The notes beneath the pieces were generated by a model. It searched no databases and was not told the origin of the DNA. It saw only the letters and a list, made by a program, of their open reading frames with translations. This document shows, one piece after another, positions 28,857 through 36,347 of a DNA stretch of 45,736 nucleotides (position 1 is its first letter; each line of letters opens with the position of its first letter). Made by a program: the position numbers and the translations under genes. Origin of the DNA: Rhodocyclaceae bacterium. GTDB lineage: Bacteria; Pseudomonadota; Gammaproteobacteria; Burkholderiales; Rhodocyclaceae. Location of the stretch: contig JAGRFZ010000067.1 of NCBI GenBank assembly GCA_020445785.1, positions 1-45,736 of the forward strand, in the 5' to 3' direction.

Positions 28857-30644
28857 TCAGGACTTGTGCAGCTTGAATACCCAGATCGAGCCACCCTGCT
28901 CGAGGTAATTCACGCGCTTGGCGACGTCACCGCCCCACAGTGGCACCGCACCACCCCAGCCGGCCGACACGGCAACATACTGCTCACCGTCCTGTTCCCA
29001 GGTGATCGGCGGCGCAACGATGCCGGTGCCGACCTGGAAGCTCCACAGCTCCTTGCCGGACTTGGCATCGAGGGCCTTGAAGTAGCCTTCCGGGGTACCG
29101 TAGAAGGTCAGCCCGCCGGCAGTCGTCAGCACACCGCCCCACAGCGGCGCGTAGTTCTTGTTTTCCCAGACGATCTTGCCGGCCACCGGGTCAACCGCAC
29201 GCAGCACGCCGATGTAGTCTTCATGCAGCGCCTTGATGGTGAAGCCCGCACCGAGGTAGGCCGCGCCCTTCTTGTAGGACACCGGCTCGTTCCAGATCTC
29301 CATGCCCCACTCGTTGGCCGGCACATAGAACAGACCGGTCTTCGGGTTGTAGGCGATTTGCATCTGGTTCTTGCCGCCGAGGAAGGACGGCACCGCAAAC
29401 ACCATCTCGCCCTTCTTGCCGTCGGCCGAATTGGCCGGGTTGCCCGGGCGGTTCGCGTCCACATACACCGGCCGGCCGGTCGAGAGGTCGATCTTTTCGG
29501 CCCAGCTGATCTCGTTGACGAACGGGAAGGCGTTCAGCAGCTTGCCGTTGGTACGGTCGTTCACATAGAAGAAACCGTTGCGGTCGGCCTTGCCGCCCGC
29601 CTTGACGACCTTGCCCGACTTCGGATCCTTGTAATCGAACGAGACGAACTCATTGACGCCGTCGAAATCCCAGCCGTCGTTCGGCGTGTTCTGGTAGTGC
29701 CAGACGATCTTGCCGGTGTCCGGATTGATCGCCACGGTCGACGACGAGAAGAGGTTGTCGCCCGGCCGCAGGTGGCTGTTCCACGGTGCCGGGTTGCCGG
29801 TTCCGGCGAAGATCAGGTTGGTGTCCGGATCGTAGGTGGCACCGTTCCAGGTGGCGGCGCCGCCCGTCTGCCAGAGGTCGCCGGGCCAAGTGGCGTTCTT
29901 GGTGCCGGAGACGCCGTTCTCGGTCTTGTTGCCCGCATCGTCGAACTTGTAGCCCATGTGGCCTTCGATCGTCGGGCGGATCCACTTCAGCTTGCCGGTC
30001 TTCGCGTCGCGCGCTTCGATGCGGCCGATGACGCCGAATTCGCCGCCGGAGACGCCGGTGATGACCATGCCGTTCACGATGATCGGCGCCGCCGACATCG
30101 AATAGCCGGCCGCATAGTCGTCCACCTTCTCGCGCCAGACCCGCTTGCCGGTTTCGACGTTGAACGCCAGCAACTGGGCATCGAGGGTGCCGAAGATCAC
30201 CAGGTTGTCGTACAGCGCGGCGCCGCGGTTCACCACGTCACAGCACGGCATGATGCCGTCCGGCAGGCGATGCTCGTATTTCCAGAGCTTCTTGCCGGTC
30301 TTCGCGTCGAAGGCGAACAGACGGCTGTAGGAGGCAGTCACGAACAGACGGCCATCGTGCACCAGCGGCTGAGCCTCCTGGCCACGCTGCTTCTCGCCGC
30401 CGTAGGACATCGTCCAGGCCGGCACGAGGTTGCCGACGTTGCCGGCATTGACCTTGTCGAGCGGGCTGTAGCGCTGGCCTTGGGTACCCAGGCCGAAGGA
30501 GACGACATCGCCCGTCGTCTTGGCGTCGTTCAGGATATCCGCGTCGGTCACGCCGGCGGAGGCCGTGCCCCACGCCAGAATCGAGGCTGCGACGACGCCC
30601 ATCGCCAGGCTGCGGGCCGGGCCAGTCTTGCTCCAGTCTTTCAT
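28857..30644 (-). CDS. PQQ-dependent alcohol dehydrogenase with lanthanide-type metal site (PedH-like)
   Basis: This 595-residue quinoprotein oxidises alcohols to aldehydes in the periplasm. A signal peptide (about 1-30, ending GTASA) precedes an eight-bladed propeller with repeated GK-LW motifs. The vicinal disulfide that covers PQQ is C134-C135 in [12 protein letters not shown]. Expected metal ligands are E202 (SGGEFGVIG), N284 (GTGNPAPWN) and the catalytic D326 ([12 protein letters not shown]). D328, two residues after the catalytic Asp, is the extra acidic ligand found in lanthanide-dependent XoxF and PedH but replaced by Ala or Ser in calcium enzymes. The ATG at 30644 follows AGGAGGT. 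It has its own sigma-54 promoter and terminator and is divergent from the tonB operon. The ethanol/methanol family is certain; the substrate is not. Confidence 0.95.
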   Translation of the reverse strand: MKDWSKTGPARSLAMGVVAASILAWGTASAGVTDADILNDAKTTGDVVSFGLGTQGQRYSPLDKVNAGNVGNLVPAWTMSYGGEKQRGQEAQPLVHDGRLFVTASYSRLFAFDAKTGKKLWKYEHRLPDGIMPCCDVVNRGAALYDNLVIFGTLDAQLLAFNVETGKRVWREKVDDYAAGYSMSAAPIIVNGMVITGVSGGEFGVIGRIEARDAKTGKLKWIRPTIEGHMGYKFDDAGNKTENGVSGTKNATWPGDLWQTGGAATWNGATYDPDTNLIFAGTGNPAPWNSHLRPGDNLFSSSTVAINPDTGKIVWHYQNTPNDGWDFDGVNEFVSFDYKDPKSGKVVKAGGKADRNGFFYVNDRTNGKLLNAFPFVNEISWAEKIDLSTGRPVYVDANRPGNPANSADGKKGEMVFAVPSFLGGKNQMQIAYNPKTGLFYVPANEWGMEIWNEPVSYKKGAAYLGAGFTIKALHEDYIGVLRAVDPVAGKIVWENKNYAPLWGGVLTTAGGLTFYGTPEGYFKALDAKSGKELWSFQVGTGIVAPPITWEQDGEQYVAVSAGWGGAVPLWGGDVAKRVNYLEQGGSIWVFKLHKS

Positions 30645-30721
30645 CAAAATACCTCCTCACTATTTTTTGGTGCGTCCCCGACCGCCCGTGACCGGATCTG
30701 AGCGGGGTGCCAAAGGAGTTG

Positions 30722-30737
30722 TGCAAGGGACATGCCA
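30722..30737 (-). promoter_or_regulatory. Sigma-54 promoter of the alcohol dehydrogenase
   Basis: On the minus strand the site is TGGCATGTCCCTTGCA, a perfect -24/-12 element ending about 78 bp before the ATG. It faces away from the sigma-54 promoter of the tonB operon at 31019-31034. The 458-bp divergent region 30645-31102 holds no gene. Confidence 0.9.
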
Positions 30738-30925
30738 CTTGGCGGGCAGCGGAATCCTGCGATCCATCCTCCTGAAAATCTCCAGACCGGAGTCGCCGAA
30801 ATCTGGCGGAATCGCGCGCAGGCCGGCCCATGCAGGGTCACCGGTGCCGGCAGGCCGAATGCGCCCGCCGAGGCCCGGGCGCACACCCGCGCCGCTGCCG
30901 GGCGGGTGTTCCGAAAGTTGCCAGT

Positions 30926-30942
30926 TGTTCCGAATTGAAACA
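30926..30942. promoter_or_regulatory. Candidate shared activator site between divergent sigma-54 promoters
   Basis: TGTTCC-gaatt-GAAACA is an inverted repeat with one arm mismatch and the same 6-5-6 layout as the site at 6756-6772. It lies about 190 bp from the dehydrogenase promoter and 80 bp from the tonB promoter, suitable for one activator driving both. Another TGTTCC half-site stands at 30907-30912. Confidence 0.55.
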
Positions 30943-31018
30943 GGCTGCTGGCTGAAGCGGGACGGAGCACCATCCCGCCCCAGGATTTTTCGTCCTGCCT
31001 CGACAAACCCCCTTTTTC

Positions 31019-31034
31019 TGGCATCTTGCTTGCA
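31019..31034 (+). promoter_or_regulatory. Sigma-54 promoter of the tonB-receptor-sensor operon
   Basis: TGGCATCTTGCTTGCA is a perfect -24/-12 element ending about 70 bp before the tonB ATG at 31103. Confidence 0.88.
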
Positions 31035-31102
31035 CCAGACTGTTCTTCCCGTCCGGCCCGGTCCGTCTACTTGCCTTGAGCGCCATCGCCTCGCCCGTCC
31101 CC

Positions 31103-31879
31103 ATGTCCGAACCGACGCCCCGGTCGCGCGCCGACCGGCGGCCGGTCTATGCGCTGCTGGCCTCGCTGCTGATCCACGGCGCCTTGTTTGCCGCCCTGCC
31201 CGACTGGAACACCGCGCCGAAGGCGCAGCAACCATTGCTGCAGGCCTTCCTGGTGGCACCACCACCGCCCACCCCGCCGCCCGACTTCGAGGTGCCTCCG
31301 CCCGTGGTGGAAGTGCCCCCACCAGTGTTCGAGCCACCACCACCACCGGAGCCCGTGGTTCGGCCCGCACCGAAACCGAAGCCGAAACCGAAACCGAAAC
31401 CGAAACCGAAACCGAAGCCGAAGCCGAAGCCGAAGCTGCAACCTGAACCGGAACCGAAGTCGACGCCCGCGCCTCCGCCACCACCGCGGACGCCGGTTCC
31501 GGTTCCCGCGCCGCCGGTGGTAGCGCCGGTGGTGCGCCAGCCCGCGCAACCACCGGCCATCCGCCCGCCCGCGCCGGATCCGCGCCTGCTGGAACGCTAC
31601 GGCGCCGAGCTGTCGCGGCGCTTCGCCGGCGCCCAGACCTATCCCCGGCTCGCGGCGATGCGCGGCTGGGAAGGCGAGGTGCTGCTGCGGCTCACCATTG
31701 GCCGCAGCGGCGGGCTGGTGTCGGTGCAGGTCCTGCGCTCGAGCGGGCATCGGATTCTCGACAAGCACGCCGTCGCCCTGGTCGAAGGCAGTGGACGCCT
31801 GCCCAAACCCCCCGCGGGCTTCGATCGCGAGGACATCGAGATCACGGTACCGGTGCGCTATCGTCTGCGCTCCGGCTAG
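31103..31879 (+). CDS. tonB: TonB-family energy transducer
   Basis: The 258-residue protein has the standard TonB plan: a short cytoplasmic N-terminus, a membrane anchor (about 15-33, VYALLASLLIHGALFAALP), a Pro-rich periplasmic spacer with a long Lys-Pro run (near 90-115), and a C-terminal domain with YPRLAAMRGWEGEVLLRLTI and ILDKHAVALVEGSGRLPKPP. It couples the proton-motive force to the receptor encoded next. ATG 31103 is chosen; a TTG at 31076 would add nine residues without a ribosome site. Being first in an operon with one receptor, it is probably dedicated to that receptor. The repeat-coded spacer (AARCCG units at about 31373-31437) may vary in length between strains. Confidence 0.92.
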   Translation: MSEPTPRSRADRRPVYALLASLLIHGALFAALPDWNTAPKAQQPLLQAFLVAPPPPTPPPDFEVPPPVVEVPPPVFEPPPPPEPVVRPAPKPKPKPKPKPKPKPKPKPKPKLQPEPEPKSTPAPPPPPRTPVPVPAPPVVAPVVRQPAQPPAIRPPAPDPRLLERYGAELSRRFAGAQTYPRLAAMRGWEGEVLLRLTIGRSGGLVSVQVLRSSGHRILDKHAVALVEGSGRLPKPPAGFDREDIEITVPVRYRLRSG

Positions 31880-31905
31880 GCACGACTCCTGCTCACGAAA
31901 ACACG

Positions 31906-34305
31906 ATGAAGAAAAAAATCATGAGACAACCGAGCACCACCCCCACCCGACTCGCCGCCCTCGCCGCCCTGATCGGCACGGCGCCGGCCATTGCCGCCGA
32001 GCCCCAGACCCTCGCACCGATCGAGATCATCGGCACGACCCTGCTGCCCGGCATCGGCGTGCCGAAGGACCAGATACCCGCCAATCTCCAGCAGGTGCCG
32101 TCGGAGGCCCTGCGCGCCGCCGGCGGCGCCTCGGCGACGCGCGCGCTCGAGCGCAGTGTCGGTGCGATCACCGTCAACGAGATCCAGGGCAACCCGTTTC
32201 AGGCGGACCTCAACTACCGGGGCTTTACCGCGTCGCCACTGCTCGGAACCGCCCAGGGACTGTCGGTGTATCTCGACGGTGTGCGCATCAACGAGCCCTT
32301 CGGTGACGTCGTCAATTGGGATCTGATTCCGCGGGCAGCGATCGACACGATCACCGTCGTGCCCGGCTCCAACCCGCTGTACGGCCTGAACACGCTCGGC
32401 GGCGCCTTGTCCCTGCGGACCAAGCGCGGCACCACGCATCCAGGCACCGAAGTCGAACTCTCGGGCGGGTCCCATGGCCGGGTCGACGCGGTGATCCAGC
32501 ACGGCGGCAGCCGCGACGCGCTATCGTGGTTCGTCGCCGCCGAGGGCTTCCGCGAGGATGGCTGGCGGGATCGCTCGCCGTCCGAAATCGGGCAGTTGTT
32601 CGCCAACCTCTCCTGGCAACGCGGCACGACCGCTTTCGGCGCGACGGTGCTGGCGGGCAGCACCGACCTGGTCGGCAACGGTCTGCTGCCCGAATCCATG
32701 CTGGCGCGCGACCGTGAATCGATCTTCACCCATCCGGACAACACCCGCAATCGCTCGCTGACCCTGGCGCTCGACGGCAGCCACTGGCTCGGCGACAGTG
32801 ACCAGATCTCCGGCAGCTTGTATGTTCGCCGTACCCGTGCCCGAACCCTCAACGGCGATGGCAACGACGACTTCGAGGACAGCCCGTTCAATGCGAGCTG
32901 CGAAGCCGACGAATTCGAGCCCGGCTCCGAGGACGAGGCCACCTGCCTGATCTCCAACGCCAGCGGTGGCAGCGCCGAGGACTCCGGTGTCAACAACCGC
33001 ACCCGCAGCGACCAGAACGCGTTCGGCGCGGCGCTGCAGTGGACCCGCTTCATCGGTGCCCACCAGGTCGCGCTCGGCTTGTCTCACGACCGCAGCCACG
33101 CCCGCTTCGAACAGACTGCCGAGGAAGGCGAACTCAACGACAGCCGCGGCGTGGACACCGAAGGGGAGGTCGAACTCGAGAACAAGCTCTCCGGTCGAAC
33201 CCGGACCACCAGCCTGTATTTGACCGACACCATGACGATCGGCGAGTCCCTCAGTGCCACCGCGTCCGTGCGCTACAACCGCACCCGGGTGATCAATCGC
33301 GACAAGCTCGATTTCGAGCCGCCCAACCTGGACGGCGATTTCACCTACCACAAGCTCAACCCGGCGCTGGGTCTGAGCTGGAAGGCAGCCAGCAACCTGA
33401 CCGTGTACGGTGGCTTCAGCCAGGGGAACCGGGCGCCGACGCCGATCGAACTCGGTTGCGCCGATCCGGAGAACCCGTGCACCCTGCCCAACGCGCTGGC
33501 CGCCGATCCGTTCCTGGAGCAAGTCGTCGCTCGCACCTGGGAGGCCGGAGTTCGCGGCCGCCACGGCGGCATCGACTGGAATGCCGGGCTCTACCGCACG
33601 ACCAACCACGACGACATCCTGTTCGTCGGCACCTCCACCAGCGCCGGCTATTTCACCAACTTCGGCCGCACCCGGCGCGAGGGCGTCGAATTGGGGCTCG
33701 CCGGCCGTCTCGGCCCGTCGCTCGACTGGAAGCTCGACTACAACTGGTTGCGGGCCACGTTCCAGTCCTCCGCCTGCCTGCTGTCCGAAGCCAACTCGAG
33801 CCGCGGCACGGCGCCGGAATGCACCGCCGACGGGCAGGACGACGAAATCCGCGTACGCGCCGGTGACCGCCTGCCCGGCATGCCCGAGCATGCACTGAAA
33901 CTGGCGATCGGCTGGCGCGCGTCGCCGGCGCTCAGGCTGGGCATGGATCTGGTCGGCTATTCCGACCAGATCGTGCGGGGCAACGAAAACAACGAGCACC
34001 GTGCGGGCGAGGCGACCGACGCCTTCGGCGAGACGCGCGACTTCGGCGGCAGCGGCAAGATCGGCGGCTACACCGTGATCAACGTCGACGCCGAATACGT
34101 GATGGGCGGCGGCTGGACCCTGTTCGGCCGGGTGGATAATCTCCTGGACCGCGACTACGCGACTGCAGGCGCGCTGGCCGAGAACCCGTTCGACGCATCC
34201 GGCGCCTTCCTCACCGACACCGAATCCTGGACCGACGAGCAGTTCGTCGCGCCCGGTGCGCCGCGGGCCGCCTTTGTCGGCGTGCGCTATCGCTGGGGCG
34301 GGTAG
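31906..34305 (+). CDS. TonB-dependent outer-membrane receptor
   Basis: The 799-residue protein has a signal peptide (about 1-29), a TonB box-like LAPIEIIG, a plug domain with NYRGFTASPLLGTAQGLSVY, VRINEPFGDVVNWDLIPRAA and NPLYGLNTLGGALSLRTKRG, and a 22-strand-type barrel ending FVGVRYRWGG. An extracellular loop at about 316-347 is very acidic (NGDGNDDFED, then CEADEFEPGSEDEATC bounded by two cysteines) and could bind a hard metal ion. Location beside a lanthanide-type dehydrogenase suggests uptake of a lanthanide complex, as proposed for LutH of Methylobacterium; this is inference. Other siderophore or copper substrates are possible. The kinase gene starts at the base after the stop codon. 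Confidence 0.93.
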   Translation: MKKKIMRQPSTTPTRLAALAALIGTAPAIAAEPQTLAPIEIIGTTLLPGIGVPKDQIPANLQQVPSEALRAAGGASATRALERSVGAITVNEIQGNPFQADLNYRGFTASPLLGTAQGLSVYLDGVRINEPFGDVVNWDLIPRAAIDTITVVPGSNPLYGLNTLGGALSLRTKRGTTHPGTEVELSGGSHGRVDAVIQHGGSRDALSWFVAAEGFREDGWRDRSPSEIGQLFANLSWQRGTTAFGATVLAGSTDLVGNGLLPESMLARDRESIFTHPDNTRNRSLTLALDGSHWLGDSDQISGSLYVRRTRARTLNGDGNDDFEDSPFNASCEADEFEPGSEDEATCLISNASGGSAEDSGVNNRTRSDQNAFGAALQWTRFIGAHQVALGLSHDRSHARFEQTAEEGELNDSRGVDTEGEVELENKLSGRTRTTSLYLTDTMTIGESLSATASVRYNRTRVINRDKLDFEPPNLDGDFTYHKLNPALGLSWKAASNLTVYGGFSQGNRAPTPIELGCADPENPCTLPNALAADPFLEQVVARTWEAGVRGRHGGIDWNAGLYRTTNHDDILFVGTSTSAGYFTNFGRTRREGVELGLAGRLGPSLDWKLDYNWLRATFQSSACLLSEANSSRGTAPECTADGQDDEIRVRAGDRLPGMPEHALKLAIGWRASPALRLGMDLVGYSDQIVRGNENNEHRAGEATDAFGETRDFGGSGKIGGYTVINVDAEYVMGGGWTLFGRVDNLLDRDYATAGALAENPFDASGAFLTDTESWTDEQFVAPGAPRAAFVGVRYRWGG

Positions 34306-35703
34306 ATGTTCTTTCGGGTGGCCAATCGACTCCACGATCGCATCGGCCTGCTGGTGACCGGCGCAGCAGCGCTGATCCTGCTGCTGGCCGGCTTGTGGTG
34401 GGGCGTCACCACCCGCAACGCGATCGAAGAGGAGATCACTGCCGCCACCCGGGTCGCGGAGCAGTGGATGACGGTCCTGGTGGACGAAGCCAAGGCCCGC
34501 GACGACACCGCGATGCTGACCGACCAGCTCGCCGCCGTCGGCCGGGTCCGGGCCAATTCCCTCGAAGTGCGCGATTCCGAAGGCCGCCTTCGCTACCGCT
34601 CACCGGGTTCGACCTACAAGCTCGGCCGCGATGCCCCGGACTGGTTCGCGGCATTGCTGATGCCCGCCTTCGAGCCGACCGTCCTCGACGTGGACGGATT
34701 GCGCCTGACCCTGATTCCGGACGCCTCGCGGGCGACCCTCGATGCCTGGGATGGCCTGGTACAGGTCGGCGGCTGGGCGCTCGCGCTGCTGGTGGTGCTC
34801 GGGCTGGCGGTGCGCCACGCCATCAACCGCACGCTGCGGCCGCTGGTGGCGCTGGAGACCGCGCTGGAACAGACGGCCGACGGCCACTTCGACCTGCGGC
34901 TGCCGAGCCATGGCGTGGCCGAACTCGATCGACTCGCGGAACGCTACAACCGGATGGCCGACGAGCTCGACTCGAGCCTCGCGCGCAATGCCCGGCTGGA
35001 GCAGGATCAGGCCTTCAACCAGGCCCTGCAGGCCCGTCTCGAGGAAGAGCGACGTCAGATCGCGCGCGAACTGCACGACGAGATCGGCCAGAGCGTGACG
35101 GCCGTGCGGGCGATGGCCGGCGCCATCCTGCAACGCAGTGACGAGCAGCCGGGCATCCATGGCAGCGCCCAGGCGATCCTCGCGATGACCGGCCAGATGC
35201 AGGACGGCGTGCGCCATATCCTGGCCCGCCTGCGGCGGCCCGAACCGCTACCCCGAGGACGCCTGGCCGCCGCGCTGGTCGACTATTGCGACCACTGGTC
35301 GGGGCTCTATCCCGACATCGTGCTGGAGCAGGACATCGATGCCGAGCCGGTTGCGCTCGACGAAGCGTTCAGTCTTGCCGTGCTGCGTGTCCTGCAGGAA
35401 AGCCTGACCAACGTAGCGCGCCATGCCAACGCCAGCCGGGTCGAAGTGCACGCCAGTTGCAGCGACACCCATCTGCGCCTTTCCATCAGCGACGATGGCC
35501 AGGGCTTCGCCGGGCCTGCCGGCGCCGAGCGCTACGGCCTCACCGGTATGCGCGAGCGGGTCGAGGCCCTCGACGGTCGTCTCGGCCTGGAGCGCAGCCC
35601 CCGCGGCGGCGCGCTGGTCACCGCACTGCTGCCGCTGCCGAAGGCGCCGGCGATCGCGCAGCGCAGTCCGTCACCGCAACCGAACGAAGGAGACGAAGCA
35701 TGA
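34306..35703 (+). CDS. Sensor histidine kinase (HisKA_3/NarX-type)
   Basis: The 465-residue protein has two membrane segments (about 15-37 and 152-172) enclosing a periplasmic sensor domain of about 115 residues, then a HAMP domain (NRTLRPLVALETALEQTADG) and a HisKA_3 dimerisation domain with H257 in ARELHDEIGQSVTAVRA. The ATPase domain has the N-box ESLTNVARHANAS and G-box ISDDGQGF and ends GLTGMRERVEALDGRLGLE. It should phosphorylate the regulator encoded next, whose start overlaps its stop (ATGA). In Pseudomonas, kinases of this class (PedS2, ErcS-like) control the lanthanide switch and alcohol genes, so it may sense lanthanide or alcohol status. No cysteine or obvious acidic metal cluster stands out in the sensor domain. 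Confidence 0.93.
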   Translation: MFFRVANRLHDRIGLLVTGAAALILLLAGLWWGVTTRNAIEEEITAATRVAEQWMTVLVDEAKARDDTAMLTDQLAAVGRVRANSLEVRDSEGRLRYRSPGSTYKLGRDAPDWFAALLMPAFEPTVLDVDGLRLTLIPDASRATLDAWDGLVQVGGWALALLVVLGLAVRHAINRTLRPLVALETALEQTADGHFDLRLPSHGVAELDRLAERYNRMADELDSSLARNARLEQDQAFNQALQARLEEERRQIARELHDEIGQSVTAVRAMAGAILQRSDEQPGIHGSAQAILAMTGQMQDGVRHILARLRRPEPLPRGRLAAALVDYCDHWSGLYPDIVLEQDIDAEPVALDEAFSLAVLRVLQESLTNVARHANASRVEVHASCSDTHLRLSISDDGQGFAGPAGAERYGLTGMRERVEALDGRLGLERSPRGGALVTALLPLPKAPAIAQRSPSPQPNEGDEA

Positions 35704-36347
35704 GCCAGCCGCTGGCCGGCCTGCGTGTGGTGCTGGCCGACGACCATGCGGTCGTGCGTGCGGGATTCCGCATGCTGATCGAAGGCGCCGGAGCGACCAT
35801 CGTCGCCGAAGCCGCGAATGGCGAGGACGCGGTGCGCGCGTTCGACCAGCATCGGCCCGACGCGCTGGTGATGGACGTCAGCATGCCGGGCATCGGCGGC
35901 CTTGGTGCCCTAGAGCGCGTCCGTGCCCATGACGAACGGGCGCGGGTGCTGATGCTCTCCGCCCATGACGACCTGCAGATCCCGTCGCGCGCGCTCAAGC
36001 TGGGCGCCACCGGTTATCTGTCGAAGCGCGCCGACCCGCAGGATCTGTTGCTCGCGGTGGGACGGGTGGCCCGGGGCGAACGCTACCTCGATCCCGAACT
36101 CGCCCCGCGCCTCGCGCTGGCCCGATTCGGCGAAGCCTGTGACCCCGCCGAAGCACTCACCGACAAGGAGTTCGCGGTGTTCCTGCAGCTCGCCCGCGGC
36201 CAGTCGGTCAATCAGGTGGCCGAGAGCCAGCACCTGTCGCCGAGCACCGTCGGCACCCACCTGTACAACATCAAGCGCAAGCTCAATGCGTCGAACTCGG
36301 CCGAACTGGCCCTGATCGCGGTCCGCGCGGGGCTGATCGACGCATGA
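35700..36347 (+). CDS. LuxR/NarL-family response regulator
   Basis: The 215-residue regulator has a receiver domain with acidic pocket ADDH (D14, D15), phosphoacceptor D59 in DALVMDVSMPG, and the conserved S/T and K in MLSAHDD and GYLSKRADPQ. A C-terminal LuxR helix-turn-helix follows: LTDKEFAVFLQLARGQSVNQ, then SPSTVGTHLYNIKRKL. The class matches ExaE, AgmR and PedR2, regulators of quinoprotein alcohol oxidation. Its start overlaps the kinase stop and its stop overlaps the next start, both as ATGA, so the three proteins are made together. Direct targets cannot be told; the sigma-54 promoters here need AAA+ activators, so this regulator may act on other promoters or indirectly. Confidence 0.94.
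   Translation: MSQPLAGLRVVLADDHAVVRAGFRMLIEGAGATIVAEAANGEDAVRAFDQHRPDALVMDVSMPGIGGLGALERVRAHDERARVLMLSAHDDLQIPSRALKLGATGYLSKRADPQDLLLAVGRVARGERYLDPELAPRLALARFGEACDPAEALTDKEFAVFLQLARGQSVNQVAESQHLSPSTVGTHLYNIKRKLNASNSAELALIAVRAGLIDA

Noticed and set aside
31373-31437. Short repeats in tonB considered as a CRISPR-like or regulatory repeat
   Set aside because: They are in-frame Lys-Pro codon repeats of the normal TonB spacer, without spacers of unique sequence.
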